In this document: one piece after another, positions 44,592 through 53,475 of the stretch
Position numbering within the stretch: position 1 is the stretch's first letter
Layout: each line of letters starts with the position of its first letter
Assembly (NCBI RefSeq): GCF_900100705.1
Contig: NZ_FNCH01000020.1
Location: forward strand, 32,079 to 96,078
From: Pedobacter terrae
GTDB taxonomy: Bacteria; Bacteroidota; Bacteroidia; Sphingobacteriales; Sphingobacteriaceae
DNA length: 64,000 nucleotides
Direction: 5' to 3'
Notes under the pieces: model-generated
What the model saw: only the letters and a program-made list of their open reading frames with translations
The model's database searches: none
What the model was told of the DNA's origin: nothing
Program-made: the position numbers and the translations under genes

Positions 44592-44994
44592 GTTTAAAAG
44601 AGGGTGTAGTAAGGTTTATAGGTTTAACGGAGATATTAAACTACTTCTGTATCAGGACATTTTCAGCATCATAGAGAAAGAAAATTAATGCAGTAGGTAT
44701 CAAAGTTCAATGATTTAACTATCGGAACAGCAGTTAAGAATATATTGCCTGTAGACTGGGTCGATATTTCATTTGCTTTCATTGTTCTGGAAATGATTCG
44801 AAAAGCCTATGGTTAATCTCCTTATATATATCAATAATCATGTATTCTTTACTAAGGCCGCCTAAAGCGAGTCTTTAATTAACCGTATTATCTACTGATA
44901 AAAATACCCAATTTGCATGCCACCTTACTTAAATACCAGTGATGATAAAACTGTTGATTCTTTTTGCTTGTTGCCATTCAAAAATAGGATGATT
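44592..44994. other. 403-bp gap upstream of glgX
   Basis: No gene or recognisable repeat. AT-rich; it must contain the glgX promoter. The in-frame extension upstream of 44995 (MPPYLNTSDDKT...) does not resemble the family and is probably untranslated. Confidence 0.5.
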
Positions 44995-47130
44995 ATGCAA
45001 GAAAAATATTCGCCCGTTCGTGGCCGATCGTTCCCACTTGGTGCAGAATGGGATGGAAGGGGGACCAATTTTGCGCTTTTTGCAGAAAATGCCCAAAAGG
45101 TAGAACTCTGTTTATATGCTAATGACGTTGAGGAAAATGCCCGTATCGAACTTGTTGATCGTGACCATCACATTTTTCACTGTTACATTGAGGGAATACA
45201 TCCGGGGCAGCTTTACGGCTATCGGGTATATGGCCCTTATGAACCTGAACAAGGTAAACGTTTTAATCCAAATAAATTGCTGCTTGACCCTTATGCGAAA
45301 GCCATATCCGGAGAAATGGTATGGGATAGTGCCGTATTTGGCTATCAAATAGGCGAAGCATATGAAGATTTAAGTTTTTCAGCATTGGATAGTGGGCCGT
45401 TTGTGCCTAAATCGCTTGTAGTAGATTTAAAATACGACTGGGAAGGCGATACGCTCCCGAAAATTCCCTACGGCCAATCAGTAATCTATGAATTGCACGT
45501 AAAAGGATTCAGTAAGCTTAATCCTAAGGTGCCGGAAAATCTGCGTGGAACCTACGCGGGTCTATCACATCCTGAAAGTATTGTCTACCTCAAATCTCTT
45601 GGTATTACCACTGTAGAGCTGATGCCTGTTCATCAGTTTATCTCGGACGGACACCTGCAAGAAAAAGGCTTGGATAATTACTGGGGTTATAATACTATAG
45701 GTTTTTTTGCGCCAGAAGGACAATATTCTTCATCAGGTACAAAGGGTGAGCAAATCCATGAATTCAGGGATATGGTTAAGGTGATGCATCGCAATGGGAT
45801 AGAGGTAATCCTGGATGTGGTATATAATCACACAGCAGAGGGCAATGAAAAAGGACCAACGCTCTGTTTTAAGGGGATTGATAATGAAATCTATTACCGT
45901 TTGGAAGAAGATCAGAAACGGTACTACACCGATTATACCGGAACTGGCAATACACTTGATACACGCCTTCCAGCCGTACTACGGTTAATAATGGATAGTT
46001 TGCGTTTCTGGGTGGAGGAAATGCATGTAGACGGCTTCCGTTTTGATCTGGCTTCGGCACTGGCGAGGGGATCGCACGAGGTAGAAACATGGGGTACTTT
46101 TTTAAATATTATTCATCAGGATCCGGTAATATCGCAGGTAAAACTCATTGCCGAACCTTGGGATATCAATGAAGACGGTTACCAGGTTGGCAAATTCCCC
46201 GTGGGCTGGGCAGAATGGAATGGGAAATATAGAGATAGCGTGCGTAGATTTTGGAAAGGGGATAAGGGAATATTGAGCTGTTTTGCACAACGATTTTTGG
46301 GAAGTCCTGATCTATACAGGCAGAGTTACCGGCGACCTTCAGCCAGCATTAATTTTATTACAGCCCATGATGGCTTTACGCTCCATGATCTGGTAAGTTA
46401 TAACGAAAAGCATAACGAAGCCAATGGTGAGGATAACAATGATGGCGAATCTGATAACAACTCGTGGAACTGTGGGGAAGAAGGGGAAACCGATAAGTTA
46501 ACCGTAAATGGGTTGCGCAATAAACAGAAAAGAAACTTTATGGCCACACTGCTTTTATCGCAAGGTGTACCCATGATTACAGCTGGCGACGAAATTTCAA
46601 AGACACAAAAAGGTAACAACAATGCTTATTGCCAGGACAACGAAATTTCCTGGCTCAACTGGACCAATGCTGATACCGAAATGCTGGCGTTTACACAAAA
46701 GCTGATTTTACTCCGCCAGAACCACCCTAGTCTTTCAAGAAGGGAGTGGATCAAGGACAACCGCGTAGCTCCAGATGGCCTGCCACATATTGCCTGGCTT
46801 TCAGCTACAGGTGAGTTAATGGACGATCAAAAATGGGAATTAGATGATGAAAATACCTTAAGGGTTTTTCTCCACGGTGAAGGCATTAACGGAAAAGATG
46901 AAAATGGCAGGGATATCATTGATAGCCACTTCTTGCTGATTTTTAATGGTAGTGAACACGAAACCTGTTTTAAACTTCCTGGTATCGAATTTTCCCGAAA
47001 CTGGGAAGTCGAGATTTCTACCGCAATTAAACAAGCTGAAAAAGGAAAATTTATGGCTGGTGAAGCGCTATGCATAGCGGAAAAAAGTATTTTAGTATTA
47101 AGGGCAGGATATATTCCCATCCATTACTGA
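44995..47130 (+). CDS. glgX: Glycogen debranching enzyme GlgX
   Basis: 711 aa from ATG 44995, chosen because the family starts near EKYSPVRGRSFPLGAEWDGR and an AGGA lies just upstream. N-terminal CBM48 (about 10-105), then a GH13 barrel with DVVYNHTAEGN, nucleophile Asp in VDGFRFDLASALARG, general acid Glu in LIAEPWD, and NFITAHDGFTLHDLVSYNEKHN. It cleaves alpha-1,6 branches of limit glycogen. No other glg gene is nearby. A small TGAGGC-AAAT-GCCTCA hairpin (47161-47176) follows the stop. Confidence 0.93.
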   Translation: MQEKYSPVRGRSFPLGAEWDGRGTNFALFAENAQKVELCLYANDVEENARIELVDRDHHIFHCYIEGIHPGQLYGYRVYGPYEPEQGKRFNPNKLLLDPYAKAISGEMVWDSAVFGYQIGEAYEDLSFSALDSGPFVPKSLVVDLKYDWEGDTLPKIPYGQSVIYELHVKGFSKLNPKVPENLRGTYAGLSHPESIVYLKSLGITTVELMPVHQFISDGHLQEKGLDNYWGYNTIGFFAPEGQYSSSGTKGEQIHEFRDMVKVMHRNGIEVILDVVYNHTAEGNEKGPTLCFKGIDNEIYYRLEEDQKRYYTDYTGTGNTLDTRLPAVLRLIMDSLRFWVEEMHVDGFRFDLASALARGSHEVETWGTFLNIIHQDPVISQVKLIAEPWDINEDGYQVGKFPVGWAEWNGKYRDSVRRFWKGDKGILSCFAQRFLGSPDLYRQSYRRPSASINFITAHDGFTLHDLVSYNEKHNEANGEDNNDGESDNNSWNCGEEGETDKLTVNGLRNKQKRNFMATLLLSQGVPMITAGDEISKTQKGNNNAYCQDNEISWLNWTNADTEMLAFTQKLILLRQNHPSLSRREWIKDNRVAPDGLPHIAWLSATGELMDDQKWELDDENTLRVFLHGEGINGKDENGRDIIDSHFLLIFNGSEHETCFKLPGIEFSRNWEVEISTAIKQAEKGKFMAGEALCIAEKSILVLRAGYIPIHY

Positions 47131-47258
47131 GTTGCAGCGGTTAGCATGAATGTTAAATTGTGAGGCAAATGCCTCATCTTGCATCATCTTTCGCCAGAAC
47201 AATCTTAGCTCAATTTTGTTTTTATTTAATAATGTTATCATAAACAGTACAGATCGAT

Positions 47259-47279
47259 CAATATTTGAATAAAATATTG
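47259..47279. promoter_or_regulatory. Perfect palindrome before the sensor kinase
   Basis: CAATATTT GAATA AAATATTG, perfect 8-bp arms, ending 8 bp before the kinase ATG; possible operator or start-site hairpin. Confidence 0.5.
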
Positions 47280-47287
47280 TTGAATTT

Positions 47288-49285
47288 ATGGCCGATAAAA
47301 GAGAATATGAAGAGCCTGGGCAAAGCGCTTGGAAAGGGCGACAGGCATTTTTGTTACGGTTTAGTGATACCCTAAGGGCTTATAACAATCAGGATGATAT
47401 AGGTAAAGCGGCAATGAAAATGCTGGCTAAAGAATTGGATCTCGACCGATGTTACTGCGCAATGATTGAGCTCACTAAAGATAGGGCACAAGTAATGTAT
47501 CAAAGCGGGAATTCTTTAATTCCGCCCATTCCTGATACCCTTTCATTGTCTAACTTTTCAGAATTGCTTCTCCAGGCAAACGAGGGTCCGCTCACGATCA
47601 ATAATGTTGGTATAGACAATCGGTTAACTGCTGTTGATCGGGCATCCTTTGCTGCAATTTCATTTCACGCTGTAGCAGCCTGCACAATACGCCGGGGTAA
47701 AAAACATCCTGTATGGTCGCTCGTTGCAGTTCAATCGGTGCCAAGAAAATGGACAGAAGTCGAAATCATGTTGCTCGAAGAGGCTGCCGAACGCCTATAT
47801 AGCGCCATTGAAAATACCAGGGCATTGACGGCTTTGGCCGAAAGTGAAAAAAAGTACCGCACGCTTTTTAATTCTATCGATGAATGTTTTTGTATTATTC
47901 AAATGATATTCGACGAAAGTGGAAAACCTGTGGATTATCTCATTCTTGAAGCCAATCCGGCATTGTATGAATTAACCGGACTTACAGATGCTATAGGTAA
48001 ACGGATGCGCGACCTGGTGCCTGGTCATGAACAATTTTGGTACGATAAATACGGTGAAATAGCCTTAACTGGCAAACCTGCGCGTTTCCAGCACCGGGCC
48101 GATGCCCTGGGCAGGTGGTACGATGTTTATGCGTTCCCTATTGATAAACCGCAGGAATTAAAGCTTGCCGTATTGTTTAAAGACATCACCGAGCGCAAAG
48201 ATGAAGAAAAGCGGCAGGTTGAAGAAGAACGCCTTAAAACCTATCTGTTACTGCAAAAATCTGAGGAAACCGCCTTATTGGGCAGTTGGGAGTTCAATCG
48301 CCTTAATGGTCACTTTACCTGGTCTGACGGAATGTACCGCTTATTCGATTTGAAAAAAGGAACGCAGGTTATACCCGCTATTTATTTGGCGCACACTAAT
48401 GAAAAAAGCCTGGCTAAGGCCGAAAGGGTTGTTCAATATATCCTTAATAGTGATTCGGATTTTGAAGAAACTTTGGAAATGAACATCTCAGGTAAAATCA
48501 AAGTGCTTCGCATAAAGGGAACTCCAATAAGGAACAATCAAGGTGATATTGAGCACATCTTAGGGGTTGATCAGGATATTTCAGCGATGTGGGCAGCGGA
48601 AGATAAAATCAAAAAGATGGAACAGGAGCAGCAATTGAAGATATTTAGAACTTCGCTGAGTACGCTTGAAGAGGAACGGCATAGAATATCTGAAAGTTTG
48701 CATAACGGGATCGGACAACTTCTTTATGGTATAAAGATTAATATGTCTCGGTTCCGCACAGGCGCATCCGATGAAGAATTGAGGCATAACAAGGCCTATA
48801 TTAATGAATTGTTAAGCCAGGCCATTATAGAAACGAGGCGGGTTTCTCATGAGCTGATGCCAACTACACTAGAACAATTTGGCCTGAAAAGCGCTATTGA
48901 TGATATTTGCAGACAGCTGTCAGGTGCTATAGTATTCAATTGCCATATCTCTATTCAGCACAATCGTTTAGAAAAATACATGGAACTGGCTGTTTACCGT
49001 ACCGCACAGGAACTCATGACCAATGTAGTTAAACATGCAAAGGCAACTACCTGCGACGTAACCATCATTATTGGTACTGATCAGGTAAAAATAGCTGTTA
49101 ACGATAATGGAAGGGGTATGACAGAAGAAGCAGATAAAGTTGATGGCATAGGCTTGGCATCCATTCGCAGTAAGATAGAGTTGTTAGACGGTAAGCTGAC
49201 CATAGCTTCAAATTCCGGCAAGGGAACGCATGTAGAGGTGCTCATTCCTCATCAGGGTTTAACCAATAAGCACAGCAGGTTATGA
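47288..49285 (+). CDS. Cytosolic GAF/PAS sensor histidine kinase (HisKA_3 type)
   Basis: 665 aa, no membrane segment. GAF-type domain at about 15-180 (LDLDRCYCAMIELTKDRAQV), PAS at about 188-300 (ALYELTGLTDAIGKRM), a second PAS at about 325-435, then the dimerisation domain with His472 in SLHNGIGQLLYGI and a HATPase at about 555-655 (DNGRGMTEEADKVDGIGLAS). It detects a soluble or redox signal. It overlaps the receiver gene by 4 bp. HisKA_3 kinases normally pair with NarL-type regulators, and the nearest full NarL is at 37005-37661. Confidence 0.92.
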   Translation: MADKREYEEPGQSAWKGRQAFLLRFSDTLRAYNNQDDIGKAAMKMLAKELDLDRCYCAMIELTKDRAQVMYQSGNSLIPPIPDTLSLSNFSELLLQANEGPLTINNVGIDNRLTAVDRASFAAISFHAVAACTIRRGKKHPVWSLVAVQSVPRKWTEVEIMLLEEAAERLYSAIENTRALTALAESEKKYRTLFNSIDECFCIIQMIFDESGKPVDYLILEANPALYELTGLTDAIGKRMRDLVPGHEQFWYDKYGEIALTGKPARFQHRADALGRWYDVYAFPIDKPQELKLAVLFKDITERKDEEKRQVEEERLKTYLLLQKSEETALLGSWEFNRLNGHFTWSDGMYRLFDLKKGTQVIPAIYLAHTNEKSLAKAERVVQYILNSDSDFEETLEMNISGKIKVLRIKGTPIRNNQGDIEHILGVDQDISAMWAAEDKIKKMEQEQQLKIFRTSLSTLEEERHRISESLHNGIGQLLYGIKINMSRFRTGASDEELRHNKAYINELLSQAIIETRRVSHELMPTTLEQFGLKSAIDDICRQLSGAIVFNCHISIQHNRLEKYMELAVYRTAQELMTNVVKHAKATTCDVTIIIGTDQVKIAVNDNGRGMTEEADKVDGIGLASIRSKIELLDGKLTIASNSGKGTHVEVLIPHQGLTNKHSRL

Positions 49286-49653
49286 TCAGATTAATGCTCG
49301 CAGAAGATAACGATATCGTTAGGGAAGGTCTTTCGCAAATGCTCGCAGCGCAGGTGGGCATTACCATTGCTGCTGAGGCTGAAAACGGCGATAGTGCACT
49401 GGAAAAATTGCAGGCCGGAATAGCTGTTGACGTGATGCTTGTAGATTGGAATATGCCTGGAATTTCAGGTGTTGAGTTGACAAGGCGCATCAAACGGTTA
49501 ATGCCCCATATCAAAGTTATTATTTTAACCATGCATAGTAAAGATGAGTATCGGGTGCAAGCTTTTAACGCTGGAGCTTCTGCTTATGTACTAAAAGATC
49601 TTGAAGTGGAAGATCTCGCCAAAATCATCCGAGAAGTTTATACAATAGGTTGA
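49282..49653 (+). CDS. Receiver protein without output domain (NarL-type)
   Basis: 123 aa. NarL-type receiver with Asp55 (VMLVDWNMPG) and Lys in YVLKDLE. It stops right after the last receiver helix, where a LuxR DNA-binding domain would normally follow, and no remnant of such a domain is seen downstream. Co-translated with the upstream kinase (4-bp overlap). Likely a phosphate shuttle or a competitor for the kinase. Confidence 0.9.
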   Translation: MIRLMLAEDNDIVREGLSQMLAAQVGITIAAEAENGDSALEKLQAGIAVDVMLVDWNMPGISGVELTRRIKRLMPHIKVIILTMHSKDEYRVQAFNAGASAYVLKDLEVEDLAKIIREVYTIG

Positions 49654-49697
49654 TTATCAAAAAAATTATCAGATTATGCACCATCAGCCCGTTATTT

Positions 49698-50243
49698 TTA
49701 CTCGTTATCTTGTATAGTCCAAACCAGATCTTTTGTTTGATAACCCAGATCACTTGCTTTTTTTAGGTAATTTGCCTTTACCGCATCCGGAATGTGTTTT
49801 GTACGGGACAGTATCCAGAGGTAATCCAGGTTATTTCCGGCTATGAGGGCATACTGGTAGTCATCGTCTAGTTCAATTACATTATAGCCCGCGTAGAAAG
49901 GACCAAAAAAGGAGACTTTTAACCGTGCTTCATCATTGCCTTTCACAAATTTGGCTTTTCCAATGCTCTGTTTCCATTTGTTTTTGACCATATCGTAGCC
50001 CTTATTGTCTACCCTGATAGATCCGTCGTCATTTTTTGAATAGGTAGCCGTTACATTTTTCAGATTTTTTTCGAACTTAAAATCCATTCTGGCAATTTCG
50101 TACCAGGTACCGAGGTATTTATCCTGGTTAAATGGTTTAACTGCGGTTGCCCCATTGGGGATGGAAACTTTACAGCTGGTATAAGTTGCTGCTACGACAG
50201 CTAATGTGGCTAACAAAAGTGTATTTCTATATATTTTTTTCAT
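49698..50243 (-). CDS. Lipocalin-family lipoprotein (Blc-like)
   Basis: 181 aa from ATG 50243. Signal peptide with lipobox TYTSC. The mature lipocalin starts DKYLGTWYEIARMDFKFEKN (GxW motif), then NVTATYSKNDDGSI and YALIAGNNLDYLWILSRTKH, all typical of bacterial Blc. Outer-membrane lipoproteins of this type bind lysophospholipids or fatty acids under stress. It is followed upstream by the DUF2256 remnant and the SDR gene. Confidence 0.9.
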   Translation of the reverse strand: MKKIYRNTLLLATLAVVAATYTSCKVSIPNGATAVKPFNQDKYLGTWYEIARMDFKFEKNLKNVTATYSKNDDGSIRVDNKGYDMVKNKWKQSIGKAKFVKGNDEARLKVSFFGPFYAGYNVIELDDDYQYALIAGNNLDYLWILSRTKHIPDAVKANYLKKASDLGYQTKDLVWTIQDNE

Positions 50244-50312
50244 GATTGTAATGTTGAATAATTGCAACAAAGGTGAAGCGCGAATGTTTGCATGAAAAAG
50301 TTAAGCACGAAT

Positions 50313-50467
50313 TTATACCGTTTTGGCTAAGTTTTTTGTGCGCCTGCATTTTTGACTGCAATAAATCACCTCATCCCAGTGCCTTGCCCATTTTGCGCGC
50401 CACCTAAAAGGGCGGTTACAAACCGGGCAGGTTTTTACCGGTAGATGCTGCTTTTTTACATCTTCAT
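50313..50467 (-). pseudogene. DUF2256 zinc-ribbon protein with damaged start
   Basis: The frame encodes the complete DUF2256 core: LPVKTCPVCNRPFRWRAKWA followed by RHWDEVIYCSQKCRRTK, with four conserved cysteines. No start codon lies in frame. The likely start ATG AAG ATG (50467-50459) is thrown out of frame by one extra T, giving an immediate TAA. Removing that base gives a normal MKMKKQHLPVKTC start. The core is also in frame directly after the SDR gene's stop at 50475, so readthrough would fuse them. Functional loss, frameshift or an alternative start are all possible. Confidence 0.75.
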
Positions 50468-50474
50468 AAGGTTT

Positions 50475-51893
50475 TTAAGTGACAATTTTTTTAATCATGC
50501 CATTAAAAATAAAATAATGAAAGGGTAGTACAGCGTACCAATATAAGCGGCCGGCTAATCCAAGCGGCCTGAAAGTGGCTGTTTGGTAAACACAGTCATC
50601 CACAATTTTAAACTCCAGCCAGGCTTCACCAGGTAATTTCATTTCTGCATATAACAGCAAACGACTTTCCTGGGTGTTGGAATAAACTACCCGCCAAAAA
50701 TCAAGTCGATCGCCTGTGCTAATGGCTGTTGGATTTTTTCTTCCCCGGTTAAGCCCGACCCCGCCGAATAACTTATCTAAGAAACCCCTAAAGTTCCATA
50801 ACCAATTTGCATAGTACCATCCCGATTTTCCGCCAATGGCAAATATTCTTGCTGCAGCCAGTTTGCGGTCACTTGTGGGGGCCGATTTTCGATCTACAAA
50901 AACGCCGTTGGTGGGAACAGCAAGCAGTCTTTTAATCATCTCCTTCGAATAGGTTTTTCCCATCGCATCGTACCAGCTGGAAAGCACCATATTTTGCTCA
51001 ATCTTCTGAAAAGCAAGATCAATAGCTTGTTTATATGGAATTAATTTAATGTCAAGTTTGTCTGCGAGATCATTAGGATCGGCCACTACATCTATATGCA
51101 TGCTGTCTACAAGATTCCGCGCCAGGCTATAAGAGGTTGACGTTACAAAATATAACCAATAGGAGGAAAGTTTAGGCGTCATAACAGGTACAATTAGGAT
51201 GCGCCTTTTAAGCCCCCTAACCGCTGCAAACTCTAATAACATCTCCTTATAGCTTAATATATCCGGACCATAAATGTCGTAATGTTTACCAAAAGTAAAG
51301 TCCTTTAACAGTACTTTAAATAGGAACTCTATCACGTTACGGATGGCAATTGGCTGGCATTTGGTATGGAGCCATTTGGGTGCAACCATTACCGGCAACT
51401 TTTCTACCAAATCGCGTATAATTTCGAACGAGGCACTGCCAGAGCCTACTATTATTCCTGCCCTCAGCGTGGTAAGTGGTACCGTGCCTTCACCTAATAA
51501 TTGCTCCACTTTTTTGCGTGAGGCCAGGTGTTTTGAAAGCTCAGCGCTATTTACTATTCCGCTTAAAAATATAATTTGTTTGGCTGCTGTTTCGCCAATT
51601 GCTTTAGAAAAATTACGGGCAGACTTTGCTTCACTGTCACTAAAGTCTTTGTCACCACTCATCGAATGAACCAGGTAGTATGCCGCATCAATATTTTTTG
51701 GTAGCGACTGTAAACTTTCAGGTTTCATCAGGTCAGCTTCAATGACAGTAATCCTAGCATTCTGGCCAAATTTGTTTTCGTCGAAGCGTGCTGCATTTCT
51801 AACCAGGCAAAAAACTGTATGGCCCTGTTCTAATAGAACTGGAAGCAAACGCTGGGCAATGTATCCGGTTGCGCCGGTGAGTAGTATGTTCAA
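50475..51893 (-). CDS. SDR-family NAD(P)-binding protein with DUF2867 domain
   Basis: 472 aa. N-terminal Rossmann domain with TGATGYIAQRLLP, AAYYLVHSMSGDKDF and IFLSGIVNSAELSKHLASRK (about 1-230). The C-terminal DUF2867 has RKNPTAISTGDRLDFWRVVY and PLGLAGRLYWYAVLPFHYFI. Full-length for this family, which is often next to photolyase, lipocalin and DUF2256 genes in Bacteroidota. The role is unknown; a quinone or flavin-related reductase is possible. Confidence 0.87.
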   Translation of the reverse strand: MNILLTGATGYIAQRLLPVLLEQGHTVFCLVRNAARFDENKFGQNARITVIEADLMKPESLQSLPKNIDAAYYLVHSMSGDKDFSDSEAKSARNFSKAIGETAAKQIIFLSGIVNSAELSKHLASRKKVEQLLGEGTVPLTTLRAGIIVGSGSASFEIIRDLVEKLPVMVAPKWLHTKCQPIAIRNVIEFLFKVLLKDFTFGKHYDIYGPDILSYKEMLLEFAAVRGLKRRILIVPVMTPKLSSYWLYFVTSTSYSLARNLVDSMHIDVVADPNDLADKLDIKLIPYKQAIDLAFQKIEQNMVLSSWYDAMGKTYSKEMIKRLLAVPTNGVFVDRKSAPTSDRKLAAARIFAIGGKSGWYYANWLWNFRGFLDKLFGGVGLNRGRKNPTAISTGDRLDFWRVVYSNTQESRLLLYAEMKLPGEAWLEFKIVDDCVYQTATFRPLGLAGRLYWYAVLPFHYFIFNGMIKKIVT

Positions 51894-52416
51894 ACCGTAA
51901 TTTTAAATATATCAACAGCTACCCGCTTGTTATGTTTGCCTGGTGAGGAATGAATCTAAAAAAAATGGTATACTAAAATCATTCATTCACTTTGGTAAAT
52001 GAGGTTTCCTAAGTCATTATGTTAAGGCTTATATGAAAATCAGTTCACGTATTTATGCAAAACAGGATCCTGCCCCGGGTTATGGTAGCTCATAATCACG
52101 TTATCCCTAAAAGCTTTAAGCGAGGGGAATATCCCAGCCTACAGCATTAAATTTTTTATCGGTATGGTAAATATATAAATTTTAGCCAGCTACACCTATC
52201 CCGGCTAACCTCCCGATGCTATCGAACTTTCCAACAACCTAATAATACGAAGAATAGCCAAAGATGCTTCCATGGTTTAGTAGCAGATTAATTGCGATGT
52301 TAAATAATAATCTTGATTGGGAGATTGATATTTAGAATTTAAAATCGCTAAACAAATGCCCAGCTATTTAAAGGATTTGCAAGGGCTATTAAAGCGAAAT
52401 CTTCAGTAGGCCAACT
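51894..52416. other. 523-bp gap without a credible gene
   Basis: No ORF of convincing composition. A 20-codon frame at about 52033 (MKISSRIYAKQ) has no support. No clear repeat, terminator or promoter is seen. Confidence 0.5.
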
Positions 52417-53376
52417 CTATTTAAGATTCTGCACGTATTTTTTTGGCTTCTTGCCGATGTGCTTTTCAAATACCCTCGTGAAGTGGCCAAGGTTCTCGAA
52501 ACCCATTTCATATCCGGCTTCTGAAACCGACAGCTTATCCTCGCGCAAAAGACGTGCGGCTTCTTTCATTCGCAAATGTTGATAATAGTCATAAATGCCC
52601 ATGCCGAATACCTGCTTAAATATCCTGCGCAGTTTAAATTCGTTCATACCTGCAATCTGCTTTAATTCTGTTATCGTATTAAAACTGCTCAAGGAGGATA
52701 CGATATTGTCCCTTACCTTGTACACCGACTGGATTTCTTTTGGATTTAGTTTTAAATTTTCAGCGCTTTCCCGCTTCTTTAAACTTTCAAACAGGTAAAA
52801 GAGTAATTCCATTGCCTTCATTTTATAATAAAAGCTTTTGAGGGCGGTCGGTTCCTGTTTTTTCGCGATGTCATTTACAGTCCGTAAAATATCATCGGTC
52901 ATCAATTCTTCTATCCAAAAGCTGTTAGCCCGATCAAACAAATAGCTAAAGTGTTCAGTCTCTTCCTTTAAAAAATCCTTTAGATATTGCGCACTGATGC
53001 TAATGGAAACATGTGATACCTGTGTATTCTTTTTAAATTGCAAAGTTTGACTGATCGTATACGGAAAGATGCGTACATAAGGCGGCTCCTTGGTGTTATT
53101 AGTTTTGCGGTTCTCTGTGGCATTGTTTGCATAGTCTTCGAGGATATTATGAAATACAATTCCGATGCCGTCGACGAGATCAGATTGGCCGGTTACACGT
53201 GTAAAATCTTCTTTTACAACAAATGATCCGAAATGCATGACCATGTCAGGCAAAAAAGTTGCTCCTTTAAAGAAGGTCACCTCAAAATTCTGCAACACAT
53301 TTTCAATCACCAATCCGAGCTTGTTGGCGAACTGCTGAATATCGCTGTCAATATTTACATCTTTTTTATCGTTCAT
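52417..53376 (-). CDS. AraC-family transcriptional regulator
   Basis: About 319 aa from ATG 53376 (MNDKKDVNIDSDIQQFANKL); an upstream start would overlap the neighbour and is unlikely. C-terminal AraC domain (about 215-315; ITELKQIAGMNEFKLRRIFK and SVSEAGYEMGFENLGHFTRV). The N-terminal half resembles the ligand region of PchR-type AraC proteins. Divergent from the FAD monooxygenase with a 99-bp spacer containing a palindrome, so it likely regulates that gene. Confidence 0.87.
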   Translation of the reverse strand: MNDKKDVNIDSDIQQFANKLGLVIENVLQNFEVTFFKGATFLPDMVMHFGSFVVKEDFTRVTGQSDLVDGIGIVFHNILEDYANNATENRKTNNTKEPPYVRIFPYTISQTLQFKKNTQVSHVSISISAQYLKDFLKEETEHFSYLFDRANSFWIEELMTDDILRTVNDIAKKQEPTALKSFYYKMKAMELLFYLFESLKKRESAENLKLNPKEIQSVYKVRDNIVSSLSSFNTITELKQIAGMNEFKLRRIFKQVFGMGIYDYYQHLRMKEAARLLREDKLSVSEAGYEMGFENLGHFTRVFEKHIGKKPKKYVQNLK

Positions 53377-53429
53377 TTTTTCGACTAAAAATACTAGGTT
53401 ATCGAATATTTTACTTGTAAAGCTACGAT

Positions 53430-53454
53430 TAGTTTTGTAGTGAATAAAATTCAC
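53430..53454 (+). promoter_or_regulatory. Promoter -7 box with overlapping palindrome
   Basis: TAGTTTTG (53430-53437) fits the -7 box; directly after it lies GTGAAT-AAA-ATTCAC (53440-53454), a perfect palindrome near the expected start of transcription of the monooxygenase gene. Possible operator. Confidence 0.45.
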
Positions 53455-53475
53455 ACATAAATTAAATGATAAGCG

